Of a stretch of DNA of 64,000 nt, positions 18,114 through 27,240 are shown piece by piece. The position numbers and the translations under genes are program-made. The stretch covers positions 4,516,501-4,580,500 of the forward strand of contig NZ_CP159253.1 in NCBI RefSeq assembly GCF_040438645.1. The letters run 5' to 3'. The notes beneath the pieces are model-generated. The model was given only the letters and a program-made list of their open reading frames with translations, was not told the origin of the DNA and searched no databases. This DNA comes from Mesorhizobium sp. WSM2240 (lineage in GTDB: Bacteria > Pseudomonadota > Alphaproteobacteria > Rhizobiales > Rhizobiaceae). Position 1 is the first letter of the stretch; the number at the start of each line of letters is the position of its first letter.

Positions 18114-19214
18114 TCAGCGGCCGGCAATCGCCAGCGGGTTGTTTTCCATCGCGGCCCGGTCGGCCGTGTCGACCTGCGGCTGGTTGGTGAACGCGGCGAA
18201 CAGGCGGCGGACATAATCCTCCGGCATATCCAGCGTGATCAGCACCAGTCTCGTTCCACGCACCTCGTCCGGCCATGCCGGCAGGCGGGCCGGCGGATGC
18301 AGAAGCGTCTGCACGCCGTGTACGACCAGCGGTCGTTCCGGGCTCTCGGCAAGCTCGATGATGCCTTTCATCCGCAGCAGCTTTTCACCGTGCGCCGAGC
18401 GCAACAGGTCGAGGAACATCTCGATCGTCGCATAGGGCACCGGCCGGTCATGGACCAGCGTGAATGACCGGACACGACGGTCATGCCGGTGCTCGTGGTC
18501 GTGGTCGTGGTCGTGATCGTGCCCGGCATGGTGATGCGCCGCATGCTCTGCTTCGGCGCCCAGCCATTTGCGAACGTCGGCGGTCTTGGTCGCCGGATCG
18601 TAGAGCCCGCAATCGAGCAGGCCCGCCACGCCGGCAGCGGAAGCATCGAGCAGCGGCGCGCCCGGATTGATCTTCCGCAGCCTGGCGCGAAGCCGTTCCA
18701 GCGCTTCAGGCTCGTTAACGAGGTCGGTCTTGGCGATGACGATGCGGTCAGCGACGGCTACCTGCTTGACCGCCTCGACATAAGCGTCGAGCGTGGCCTC
18801 GCCATTGACCGCGTCGACCATGGCGACGACGCCGTCGAGCCGGAATGCATGCACCAGGGCGGGATGGCCCATGATGGACTGCAGCACCGGCGCCGGATCG
18901 GCGAGCCCTGTCGTTTCGATGACCACCCGCTTCAACCGGGCGATCCGGCCCGTCTGCAGGCGGTCCACCAGATCGGCCAGCGTGTCGACCAGTTCGCCGC
19001 GCACAGTGCAGCACAGGCAGCCATCGGAAAGCTGGATGACCCCGTCCGACGACTGCTCGACAAGCAGGTGGTCGATGGCGACATCGCCGAATTCGTTGAT
19101 GATGACGGCGGTGTCGGTCAGCGCCGGATCCTTGAGCAGCCGGTTGAGCAGCGTCGTCTTGCCGGCGCCAAGAAAGCCGGTCAGCACCGATACGGGGATA
19201 GGGAAATCAGCCAC
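18114..19214 (-). CDS. CobW/COG0523-family GTP-binding metallochaperone
   Basis: The 366-residue protein has Walker A GFLGAGKTT, the metal-binding CxCC motif GCLCCTVRGELVDTL, the IETTGLADP switch region and NKxD-like IAKTDL. A His/Asp-rich loop (HAAHHHAGHDHDHDHDHEHR) precedes the CobW C-terminal domain. COG0523 GTPases deliver metals, usually zinc or cobalt, to client enzymes. The real start is GTG 19214, overlapping the upstream carboxypeptidase gene by 8 nt; the long open frame beyond it is antisense noise. No Zur box was recognised. Confidence 0.92.
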   Translation of the reverse strand: MADFPIPVSVLTGFLGAGKTTLLNRLLKDPALTDTAVIINEFGDVAIDHLLVEQSSDGVIQLSDGCLCCTVRGELVDTLADLVDRLQTGRIARLKRVVIETTGLADPAPVLQSIMGHPALVHAFRLDGVVAMVDAVNGEATLDAYVEAVKQVAVADRIVIAKTDLVNEPEALERLRARLRKINPGAPLLDASAAGVAGLLDCGLYDPATKTADVRKWLGAEAEHAAHHHAGHDHDHDHDHEHRHDRRVRSFTLVHDRPVPYATIEMFLDLLRSAHGEKLLRMKGIIELAESPERPLVVHGVQTLLHPPARLPAWPDEVRGTRLVLITLDMPEDYVRRLFAAFTNQPQVDTADRAAMENNPLAIAGR

Positions 19215-20376
19215 TCGGCTTGCCCGATTGGTCGCCCTGCTGGGAGGCGGCGATTCCCGGCACGGGCTTGTCGGGACGCCAGGTCGGGATCGGCACGTCG
19301 GCATAGACCCGGTTGGCGGCGATAGTGGCGGCGGCAGCCGTCGACAGCGGCCCGGTCGCTCCGCCGAGTTCAACCTTGACCAGCACGCGTTCGCGGGTCA
19401 TTTCGCCGAGATAGATCGTTTCCGGAGCCTTCTTGCCATCCTTCTCTGCCTTGGCGCGTTCCTTCTCTTCCTTGGCGCGCGCGGCCCGCCCCTGTTTGGT
19501 GCACAGTTCCTTTTGCATGTTGACCGGCTTGTCGGGCTCGCTGCCGGTAGGCTTGAGCTCGACGAGCGACGGCCCTCCGGACGTCGAGACGGTGAAGCCC
19601 CGCGCCAGCATGGCGGCGGCCTTCTCGTCGCGCGACTTCACGGTTTTGGATCCGACAACGACCGCGAGCAACGTGCGGCCGTTGCGCGTCGCCGAGGCGA
19701 TGAGATTATAGCCGGACGGGCAGGTGTAGCCGGTCTTCATGCCGTCGGCGCCTTCGAAACGGCCTATGAGATTGTTGTGGCTGGGCAGAACCTTGTCGCC
19801 CGCTGCCAGCCCTTCGATCGAGAAATAGCCGGTATGTTGCGGGAATTCCTTGCGCAACGCGGTGGCAAGGATAACGAGGTCGCGCGCCGTCGTGTACTGG
19901 TTGTCGTCATGCAGGCCGTGCTGGTTGACCCAGTTGGAATCGGTCATGCCGAGCCGGCGCGATTCGGCGTTCATCCGCTCTGCGAAGGCTGATTGCGACC
20001 CCGCAATGCTTTCGCCGATTGCGGCCGCGACATCGTTGGCCGACTTGACCATGATGATCTTCAGCGCATTGTCGAGCGTCAGTTCCGAGCCGACCGGATA
20101 GCCCATCTTGCTCGGCGGCTGGGCCGCCGCCTTCTTGGAGATGACGACCGGGGAATTCAGCGACACCTCGCCCGCCTGCACCGCCCGAAACGCCACATAG
20201 GTCGTCATCAACTTGGTGAGCGATGCCGGATACCAGCGCTGGAACGGATTGTCGCTCTCGATCACCTGGTTGGTCCTGGTGTCGATCAGAAGCGAGGGAT
20301 TGGCGCCTGCCGGACCGCCCGCCGACAGAGCGAGAACGCCCGAAAGAACCGCCGTGAGAATGAATCTGCGCCGCAT
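19207..20376 (-). CDS. D-alanyl-D-alanine carboxypeptidase (PBP5/6 family)
   Basis: I start the protein at ATG 20376 (MRRRFILTAVLSGVLALSAG), which gives a clean signal peptide and 389 residues. Penicillin-binding motifs are in order: SxxK in YPASLTKLMTTY, SxN in KSANDVAAAIGE and KTG in DGMKTGYTCPSGY. The C-terminal part is Lys/Glu-rich with a proline tail rather than a SPOR domain. It trims the terminal D-Ala of murein pentapeptides in the periplasm. It is upstream of and overlaps the CobW gene, and is divergent from the M20 hydrolase gene. Confidence 0.93.
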   Translation of the reverse strand: MRRRFILTAVLSGVLALSAGGPAGANPSLLIDTRTNQVIESDNPFQRWYPASLTKLMTTYVAFRAVQAGEVSLNSPVVISKKAAAQPPSKMGYPVGSELTLDNALKIIMVKSANDVAAAIGESIAGSQSAFAERMNAESRRLGMTDSNWVNQHGLHDDNQYTTARDLVILATALRKEFPQHTGYFSIEGLAAGDKVLPSHNNLIGRFEGADGMKTGYTCPSGYNLIASATRNGRTLLAVVVGSKTVKSRDEKAAAMLARGFTVSTSGGPSLVELKPTGSEPDKPVNMQKELCTKQGRAARAKEEKERAKAEKDGKKAPETIYLGEMTRERVLVKVELGGATGPLSTAAAATIAANRVYADVPIPTWRPDKPVPGIAASQQGDQSGKPSG

Positions 20377-20588
20377 GATGCCCGAATCGCCTCTTGTCGT
20401 GTTTGTTCCCTGGTCCTTAGATTTTCCGGACCGGGGCATATCGCCAAGCGGGGCAATCTGGCCCTCACTGCCCGCGCCCGGGATTTTTCCGGTGCTATTT
20501 AGCCTATGTGACGCCAAGATGGCAAAGCTGTAGGATGATTTTTCAATTTGCGGGACCGCGATTCCCGCGCCAACGGAGAGCGCCCATC

Positions 20589-21752
20589 ATGCCCATCCTG
20601 AACCGAGCCGCCGAAATGCACGATGAAGTGACGGGCTGGCGACGCCATCTGCACCAGACGCCGGAACTGAACTACGACGTGTTCAAGACGGCGGAGTTCG
20701 TGACGCAGCGTCTGCGCGAATTCGGTTGCGACGAGGTCGTGACGGGCATCGGCCGCACCGGCGTGGTCGGCATCATCCGCGGCAGCCTGGGACCGGGCCG
20801 CACCATCGGGCTGCGCGCCGACATGGACGCGCTGCCGATCAACGAGGCGAGCGGCAAGCCCTACGCCTCGCAAAGTCCCGGCAAGATGCACGCCTGCGGC
20901 CATGACGGTCACACCGCCATGTTGCTCGGCGCAGCCAAGTACCTGGCCGAGACCCGCCACTTCGCAGGGTCGGTTGCGGTGATCTTCCAGCCGGCCGAGG
21001 AAGGCGGCGCCGGCGGCCTGGCCATGGTCAAGGACGGAATGATGGAGCGGTTCGGCATCGAGCGCGTGTTCGGGATGCACAACATGCCCGGTCTTCCTCT
21101 CGGCCAGTTCGCGATCCGGCCCGGCCCGATCATGGCCGCGACAGCCGAATTCACCATCACGGTGAAGGGCAAGGGCGGCCATGCCGCCATGCCGCACCGC
21201 GCCATCGACCCGATCGTGGTGGCGAGCCAGGTGGTGACCGCCTTCCAGACCATCGCCTCGCGCACCACCGACCCGGTCGAATCGGTAGTCGTCACGGTGA
21301 CCAAATTTCATGGTGGTGACGCTTACAACGTCATCCCCGAAAAGGTCGAGCTCGCCGGCACTGTCCGTACGCTCAAGAAGGAAGTGGCCGCACTCGCGCG
21401 CGAGCGCATCCACGCCATCTGCGACGGCATCGCCGCAACCTATGGCGCGACAATCCATGTCGATTACGATTCCAACTATCCCGTGACGTTCAACCACCCG
21501 GACGAGGCGGTGTTCGCCGGCGACGTGGCGGCCGCCCTCGCCGGCGACGGCCAGATCCAGCGCGCCATGCAGCCTGTGATGGGCGGCGAGGATTTTTCCT
21601 ACATGCTGGAAGCTCGGCCCGGCGCCTTCATCTTCATCGGTAATGGCGACAGCGCCAACCTCCACCACGAGGCCTATGATTTCAACGACGAGGTCATCCC
21701 GCACGGCATGAGCTATTGGGTGCGGCTTGCCGAGTCCGCGCTGGCTGCTTAG
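20589..21752 (+). CDS. M20 family amidohydrolase (hippurate-hydrolase-like)
   Basis: The 387-residue protein starts at ATG 20589 after GGAGAG. It has the M20/AmhX metal-ligand pattern: HACGHDGHTAMLLGAAKYLA, then QPAEEGGAGGLAMVKDG and a C-terminal MGGEDFSYM with HHEAYDFND. These zinc or manganese enzymes cleave N-acyl amino acids; the exact substrate is unknown. It ends 44 nt before tRNA-Arg. Confidence 0.92.
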   Translation: MPILNRAAEMHDEVTGWRRHLHQTPELNYDVFKTAEFVTQRLREFGCDEVVTGIGRTGVVGIIRGSLGPGRTIGLRADMDALPINEASGKPYASQSPGKMHACGHDGHTAMLLGAAKYLAETRHFAGSVAVIFQPAEEGGAGGLAMVKDGMMERFGIERVFGMHNMPGLPLGQFAIRPGPIMAATAEFTITVKGKGGHAAMPHRAIDPIVVASQVVTAFQTIASRTTDPVESVVVTVTKFHGGDAYNVIPEKVELAGTVRTLKKEVAALARERIHAICDGIAATYGATIHVDYDSNYPVTFNHPDEAVFAGDVAAALAGDGQIQRAMQPVMGGEDFSYMLEARPGAFIFIGNGDSANLHHEAYDFNDEVIPHGMSYWVRLAESALAA

Positions 21753-21796
21753 ACGCTTGGCGAAAGCGCCCGAAGCGATTATGTGTCGTGGCGGTC

Positions 21797-21873
21797 GGTC
21801 CCGTAGCTCAGTAGGATAGAGCGACAGATTCCTAATCTGTAGGCCGCTGGTTCGAATCCAGCCGGGATCACCA
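21797..21873 (+). tRNA. tRNA-Arg (anticodon CCT), CCA encoded
   Basis: The acceptor strands GGTCCCG and CGGGATC pair (one G-U). The D arm TAGCTCAGTAGGATAGAGC, an anticodon stem-loop ACAGA-TTCCTAA-TCTGT with anticodon CCT, and a T arm GCTGG-TTCGAAT-CCAGC follow. The 3' CCA is encoded. It is the likely integration site of the decayed segment downstream. Confidence 0.96.
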
Positions 21874-22527
21874 CTCAGCCGCTTGTTTTCGCGCTCTCTT
21901 TTTGGCCTCGGAAATGTACCGTCATTTCCGGAGATTACCAGCTGTCTTACCGTGGCTGTTGGAGAGACTGCCGCCATTCCTGCCACGTTTTGTCGGTTTT
22001 GCACCGCCCGTCTCTGTCGGACGTTTTGCCAGTCCAACAGTTTTTGAAGCGATGCACGATGACGCTGCGACTGCGGGAGAAAGGGTCCGGAAATTGGTGG
22101 CCGGCCTGCTTTTCAGATGCCTAAAGCTTCCGACTGATGCGTCCAGAGGATTGGAAGATCGTCTGCCCGCAGAAGCTGGTGTCGAGTGAAAACATGTCCA
22201 TACGCCCACGGCCGAAGTTGCAGAGAGGGCCAAAACGAGCGCCGCGCCGAATCAAGTGCGGGTTGATTCGGGGTCCCAGCAGAAAGATTCCGGCCGTCGC
22301 TGAAAGCCCCCTGGCGGTCGTAGACCAAGCAAGAAGCGCGGGTCCGGACCGTTGATTGATCTTGTCGCTCAAACCTGTGCGCGGGCCTCGCGAGACAACC
22401 TGCAACTAGTACCGCGGCCGACGGCGGAACCGCCGATAGCTCCGCTTCTGGCGTGGAGGATGTGCATAAAACCGCCTCCGGGCGTCTAATTCTGCAAGCA
22501 CCCGTTCCCGTCTCGACCGGTCGGCAA

Positions 22528-23218
22528 TCATTCCACTATCGCTCGGCTGGGGATAATGTGCGTCTGTTGACGAGCCGCATGAATAAACCCTCGTCGCGAA
22601 ATTGCCGCAACCACAGCCTGTCCCTCGGCGCGCCCTGGCAATAAGCACCACAGCCGACCGTCCTTCTCCCCGGAGATGTCGGTTTGTTGCCGCCACACCG
22701 TCGAAATCGAAGAACACGGGCATCGCGCAGTTAAGCCACAAAAACGGAAAGCACTCCTCCGGACGGGGCGTGACGACAACACCCTTGAGCCATGTGGGCC
22801 GGCAATGAGGCTCCTTTAAGAAACCGTGAATGGTCCCTTTTAGCCGCGTTCCGTCCACCACCCAGACCATATTGCGGTGGAAGGTCTCGCGTGCAGCCCT
22901 TTCAACTGGCGGAAGATGCGAGTACTGGAACTCGATAACCAAGCCACTGTCGGTTCTCACATCCGCGATATGCTTCTCACCTTTTTCGTCGAGGCCGAAG
23001 ACTTCCTGCCACTCAGAGGGGAACTGGTCCTTCCAGGCGCGATGCCACCGGGTTTCCGGCTCCCACCAAGGATCGCAACTTCTCTTGCCTTTGTGCGCCC
23101 AGTGCCAGACTCATTGAGTTCCGCATTTTGCGATCATGGGCTGCAAGCATCCTGGACAGGAAGAAAGCAATCCAGGCGAGGCTTCACATCGAAGATTATT
23201 CATCACTCCAAAGCGCAT
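22528..23218 (-). pseudogene. CoiA-like competence/nuclease-family pseudogene
   Basis: Reading from ATG 23218 (MRFGVMNNLRCEASPGL) gives a zinc-binding CPGC followed by MIAKCGTQ, then an in-frame TGA at 23113-23111 (CGA to TGA would restore Arg), then VWHWAHKGKRSCDPWWEPET, EKHIADVRTDSGLVIEFQYS and MVWVVDGTR, a strong CoiA-like pattern. Near 22690-22660 the similarity moves to another frame (GRLWCLLPGRAEGQAVVAAI) that ends at 22528. So there is one nonsense mutation and one frameshift. CoiA-like proteins are predicted nucleases linked to DNA uptake. A shorter product from ATG 22960 is possible but would lack the zinc region. Confidence 0.75.
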
Positions 23219-23964
23219 GATCCTCTCCATGTACGTCGGAGACCGCACGCCATCGCAGGCCACGGTCCGATTTTTATTGGGAAAGTATGTGGGCAGCGCG
23301 GCCAGCCAAGACTGGTGCTGTTTCTTCTTATCTTAGACGTGCGAGCGTCGTCGGTTTGCACGACTAGTGAAAATGCCCGGCGCCGCTTGTTCTCAAGGCA
23401 CGCCGAAAAGGTAAACGATCATCGAGGCGAGTCAAGGCTTTCACCGCTTCGTAAATTGCCTGTAGGGTGCCGGTGATCGAAGCCTGGTGCCGTAGCGAGC
23501 GCGTGCCATATCCTTGGCACGCAGACCAATCGCTCCACGCTTCTGCGACGGACAATCTCGCCGAGGTCGCAACGCCCATTTCAGGATGTCGAAGATGGCT
23601 GGCAGCTCTCTTCGACTGCCCTTTCAGGAGAAGTGACTGAATTTGCTGCCCCCAAGTCGGATAGCTGGAGACCACCTTTTGGCCGCCGCCACCTATAGTC
23701 AAACGGACCGGCAGCTTTCAGGGTTTTGAGAGCAGCCCACGATGGCCGGGAAGGCGCAAAGCAGTCATGCACGGCTCACCTTTGAGAGACCAATGAGCTT
23801 GAGTCTGAGCGAACGAGCGACTGCCGCAATGCGGTCGTGAGCCGCATTGGTGATTTAGCAATCCTGTCCCACCGTTGTGCACGCCGGTCCCGGATTAGCG
23901 CACTGCAATCTTGGCTGGCGTCAGCGCCAAACTAGGCTGGAGCACGCGCCATCCGCCAAACAGT

Positions 23965-24049
23965 AATTCATTCCCGGATAACGGCAATCCTATCCCACAT
24001 AACGACAATCCGTTCCCGCGGAACGACAAGCATTTTCCCTGTTAAGGGC
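23965..24049. repeat. Degenerate 21-bp tandem repeats
   Basis: Units start at 23965, 23986, 24007 and 24028 (the last 22 bp). They share the pattern AAT-CN-N-TTCCC followed four bases later by AACGRC. The array passes into a stretch where AAATCCCTGTT or AATTCCCTGTTT recurs (24064-24125) and then a TCTCTGTTTTTAGCGG variant (24190-24205). Purpose unknown; it could be a recombination or replication-related iteron array, or decayed mobile-element end sequence. Confidence 0.6.
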
Positions 24050-24475
24050 GAATTAGGTGGACCAAATCCCTGTTGCGCGCGAAAAATTCCCTGTTTTTCT
24101 GCGCAGGGAATTAGCGTTAAACTGCTGTTATCTTAAGGTAAATTGCTGGGTAGCAAACCCTCCGATCCGAGAACCGAGCGCCGAATTTCTCTGTTTTTAG
24201 CGGAATTAGCACGGAATCTGTAAGAGAGACTGGTTATCCAAAGACCACTCGGTTCACCATCTTTCATGTTGGCAAGCATTGACCAATGCTTCCTGCTGCC
24301 TAGTGCAGGACGTCACGCGCGCTCACGGCAATATGTCAATCAACCGGAACAAGGCGGTACAGCGGCTCGTTAGGGCGACGCCCATGCTGGAAATGCGGCA
24401 TGGTCTGCAACCGGCGCTGCCGGGCCTGTTGACCTGCTCGCGCCCATGCCGGCTGAATGCGAAGACGAGGCGACC

Positions 24476-25285
24476 ATGCCAGGCACCATCGAGGACCTCG
24501 CCGAAGCCGTCCGGGAGCGGAAGGCGATCCTCTTCGTCGGCGCCGGCGTCTCGCGAAGCGTCGGGCTTCCGTCCTGGGAGACATTGATCGACCACCTCGC
24601 CTCGGAACTCGGGCTGAACGAGCAGCGCGCGGAGAATGGCGTCAATTATCTCACGCTCGCCGAATATTACCGGTTGAAGAAAGGCAGTCTTGGCGCGCTG
24701 CGCAGTTGGATGGACCGCAATTGGAGCGTATCCCGCAGCGACGTGGAAAAGTCCGTTCTGCACCGACTGATCGTATCGCTCGATTTCCCCATCATCTACA
24801 CCACCAACTACGACCGCAACCTCGAAGTCGCGTTCGAGATTCACGGCAAGGAATTCGTGAAGGTCGCAAATGCACGCGACGTGGCGCGGACACGCGAGGG
24901 CGTGGCTCAGATCGTCAAGTTCCACGGCGATTTCGATGACGATGATTCACTGGTTCTGACGGAGACGGATTATTACGACCGGCTCTCCTTCGATTCACCG
25001 CTCGATATCAAGTTCAGGGCCGACGCGCTTGGTCGTACAATCCTGTTTATCGGGTACAGCCTCTCGGACCTGAATATCAGGCTCCTCCTGCACCGTCTCT
25101 GGCAGACCTGGGAGCGATCCGGCTATGCGAAGGACCGGCCGCAATCCTTTGTCTTCATGGCGCGTCGGGACCCGATAGAGGAGGCTGTGCTGGCGAATTG
25201 GGGAATTACCGCCCTCAGTGGCGAATCTGACGATGCGCAGCAGGCGTTGACAGCATTTCTTGAGCGCCTGAATCAGATGCGCTAG
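24476..25285 (+). CDS. SIR2-domain protein, probable NAD-cleaving defence effector
   Basis: The 269-residue product consists almost entirely of a SIR2-like domain: NAD-binding LFVGAGVSRSVGLPSW, TTNYDRNLE, catalytic-region His in VKFHGDFDDDDSLVLTE and the late FIGYSLSDLNIRLLL. I use ATG 24476 because GACGAGG lies about 5 nt upstream; ATG 24446 has no ribosome site. SIR2-like proteins act as NADase effectors in several anti-phage systems (Thoeris, SIR2-HerA, DSR families). No HerA, TIR or Argonaute partner is adjacent, so this is a stand-alone SIR2. Its place at the end of a tRNA-linked decayed region suggests horizontal origin. Confidence 0.85.
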   Translation: MPGTIEDLAEAVRERKAILFVGAGVSRSVGLPSWETLIDHLASELGLNEQRAENGVNYLTLAEYYRLKKGSLGALRSWMDRNWSVSRSDVEKSVLHRLIVSLDFPIIYTTNYDRNLEVAFEIHGKEFVKVANARDVARTREGVAQIVKFHGDFDDDDSLVLTETDYYDRLSFDSPLDIKFRADALGRTILFIGYSLSDLNIRLLLHRLWQTWERSGYAKDRPQSFVFMARRDPIEEAVLANWGITALSGESDDAQQALTAFLERLNQMR

Positions 25286-25512
25286 CCAAGGATCTGCGCC
25301 CGCCAGCGCCTCACCGTCATGCGGCGCCCGACAGAGCGCGTTCGTAGTAACTGCTCCTCCGCCGTCTCTCCAGATCTGATTGCTTCCGCCCCCTTACCCA
25401 ATGGTCAGGTTGGCTTGCGCAATCTCCTAAAAAGCGCCAGTCGGCGCAAAGATGCGGTTAACCGTCGTCGGCTACGCTCGCGCCTTGAATGGGCCGGGCA
25501 CCGCAAACGAAG

Positions 25513-26304
25513 ATGGTCAAGCAACTTATGGACTTTTCCGCCGTTGGCCGGGGGCGGGTCATTGTGCTGAGCGCACTCGGCACGCTTTGCTGCATCGCCG
25601 TGGCCTTCGGCATCGACAGCTATTCCTTCGGGACCGGGACATGGCGCTGGGGCTCGCAACCGCTCAACAATCTTATCATTCCCCTGCTGCTTGCCCCGCC
25701 ATTCTTCGGCTATCTGCTCAGCAAGCAGCGTGAACTCGCCATAGCGCATCGCGAACTCATGGTCGTCGCCTCGACCGACCCGCTCACCTCATGCCTGAAC
25801 CGCCGGGCGTTCACGGCCATGGTGGACCGCTACCTTGACCGCATCGCCGCCCGGAAGGACGGGCATTCCGGTGCGCTGCTGGTCATCGACGTCGATCACT
25901 TCAAGACGATCAACGACCGGTTCGGGCACGTTTGCGGCGACGAGGCGCTCAAGGCCATCGCCCAGGCGATCAGGCATGCGCTGCGCGAATTCGACATTTT
26001 CGGGCGCATCGGAGGCGAGGAATTCAGCGTCTTCCTGCCGGGCGTCAGCCCCGACCGCGCAGGCATTGTCGCCGACCGCATCCGCACGGAAGTGCTGGCC
26101 ACCGAACTCAATCTCGGCGAGGAAAGCTGCAGGCTCTCGGTGAGCGTCGGCGGCGTCACCTTCGACCGCGAAACCTCCTTCAGCGAACTCTACCGCCATG
26201 CCGACCAGCGGCTGTATGAGGCCAAGCGGAACGGCCGTAACCGCGTGGAGATCGTCCATCACGGTTCGTCCGCGTCACCGAACGCGCAGGTCAGCGTGCA
26301 CTAG
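25513..26304 (+). CDS. Membrane-bound diguanylate cyclase (GGDEF)
   Basis: The 263-residue protein has two hydrophobic segments (VIVLSALGTLCCIAVAFG; NNLIIPLLLAPPFFGYLL) and a GGDEF domain with active site IGGEEF. RxxD in REFD five residues before GGEEF is an intact inhibitory I-site for c-di-GMP feedback. The N-terminal part of the domain (STDPLTSCLNRRAF, VIDVDHFKTINDRFGH) is canonical. Start is ATG 25513; ATG 25528 is possible. It would make c-di-GMP at the inner membrane. No sensor domain beyond the short membrane region is visible. Confidence 0.93.
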   Translation: MVKQLMDFSAVGRGRVIVLSALGTLCCIAVAFGIDSYSFGTGTWRWGSQPLNNLIIPLLLAPPFFGYLLSKQRELAIAHRELMVVASTDPLTSCLNRRAFTAMVDRYLDRIAARKDGHSGALLVIDVDHFKTINDRFGHVCGDEALKAIAQAIRHALREFDIFGRIGGEEFSVFLPGVSPDRAGIVADRIRTEVLATELNLGEESCRLSVSVGGVTFDRETSFSELYRHADQRLYEAKRNGRNRVEIVHHGSSASPNAQVSVH

Positions 26305-26450
26305 CTCCCTGCTGCAGAGTATCCCGGGCCATCGGCTTTCGTCTGCTGACCCACCATCCGCAAAACATTGCGGCAATTGCGGCCCCCATGGTGTAATGAT
26401 TGCCAAAACAGCGTGAATTGCGCAGCGCGCGACGAGATATGGAGTTTGGC

Positions 26451-26693
26451 ATGGCCCGCAAAGAGGAAAGTCAGAACATGGCCGTGCCTCCGCATCTCAG
26501 GCTCCGCTCGGGCGAACTGAAAGCCGCAGCCACCGACGCGGTGGCCCGCAGCATCAACGAGGACCGGGTCGAGGCGCGCGAGAAGAAGACCGCAAGGCTG
26601 AAGGCGCTACGCGAGGCGAAGGAGGCGAAGGAGCGCGCGGAAGCTGCAGCCACCCCGCCGCCCGCCAAGGCGAAAAAGAAGCGGAGCCGCTAG
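26451..26693 (+). CDS. Lys/Ala/Glu-rich small protein, unknown function
   Basis: The 80-residue frame starts at ATG 26451 with GGAG 6 nt upstream: MARKEESQNMAVPPHLRLRS. The C-terminal half is a charged helix (EAREKKTARLKALREAKEAK) ending in a proline/lysine tail. No known domain is recognised; composition suggests a nucleic-acid-binding or adaptor peptide. It precedes an orphan BrnA-like gene by about 50 nt. Confidence 0.6.
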   Translation: MARKEESQNMAVPPHLRLRSGELKAAATDAVARSINEDRVEAREKKTARLKALREAKEAKERAEAAATPPPAKAKKKRSR

Positions 26694-26745
26694 TATCCCG
26701 CACAGCCGCATGGCGGCCGGGTACAGATTCATCGGGACCAGAACA

Positions 26746-27030
26746 ATGCCAAAGACACCGCGCCGACCCACTGATCCGATGGCTGCCGCCGAAGCCGCGT
26801 TCAAGCCGGCGAGAAAGCCCGAGCCAGCCGCGCCCGTCGCCCGGGCAGTGCCCGCGCCACGCGAACTCGTTTCGATTCGTATCGACCGCGACGTGCTCGA
26901 CTATTTCCAGGAAGGCGGGCCGGGCTGGCAGGAGCGCATCAACGCAGCGCTGCGCGAGGCGGCCGGCATGACGGGGCGTGCCGACGAAGGCAAACGGCCC
27001 GAAGAGCTGAACGCCACCAACGACGACTGA
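26746..27030 (+). CDS. BrnA-like antitoxin family protein (orphan)
   Basis: The 94-residue product starts at ATG 26746 (MPKTPRRPTDPMAAAEAAFK). Its second half, ELVSIRIDRDVLDYFQEGGP followed by GWQERINAALREA, is the ribbon-helix-helix pattern of BrnA antitoxins. No BrnT-like toxin is adjacent: the upstream small protein does not resemble one. It may be a free-standing regulator. An in-frame ATG at 26710 has no better ribosome site. Confidence 0.7.
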   Translation: MPKTPRRPTDPMAAAEAAFKPARKPEPAAPVARAVPAPRELVSIRIDRDVLDYFQEGGPGWQERINAALREAAGMTGRADEGKRPEELNATNDD

Positions 27031-27040
27031 CGTCTGCCTT

Positions 27041-27090
27041 GAAAAACCGGAAGCGGTTTCGGAAAAGATGATGCGCAGATTCAAAGCCTT
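27041..27090. repeat. Dispersed intergenic repeat with AAACCG/CGGTTT hairpin
   Basis: AAACCG (27044-27049) and CGGTTT (27054-27059) flank GAAG, followed by CGGAAAAGATGATGCG. This resembles a repeat frequent in Mesorhizobium intergenic regions (recalled). The rest of 27031-27240 has no gene. Confidence 0.5.
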
Positions 27091-27240
27091 GGAGCGCCTT
27101 CGCGCGTCCACGAGGACACGCGGCGCTCTCAGCTTGGCAAGGCTGGTAGTTATGCGCCCATCGTCTGATCCAGACCGCACAAATCCGTTGCGAAGGCAGG
27201 GTCGTCGTGATGAGTTGCGGTCAAAGCAGGTAAGGGGGCG

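Larger units (their letters stand above)
21874..24475. other. Decayed segment downstream of tRNA-Arg (island remnant)
   Basis: About 2.6 kb follow the tRNA without an intact recognisable gene. The G+C is visibly lower in parts (24000-24250 is A/T-rich), and short open frames on both strands do not look like proteins I know. Recognisable pieces are a broken coiA-like gene (22528-23218) and a tandem repeat array (23965-24049) with several copies of a CCCTGTT motif around it. No integrase gene and no second copy of the tRNA 3' end were found by eye. The SIR2 gene begins at its right end. Confidence 0.55.

Noticed and set aside
20499..22037. Long frame across tRNA-Arg and the M20 gene on the minus strand
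   Set aside because: It runs antisense through the tRNA and a good gene. The GWIRTSGLQIRNLSLYPTELR-like stretch is the known artefact of translating a tRNA.
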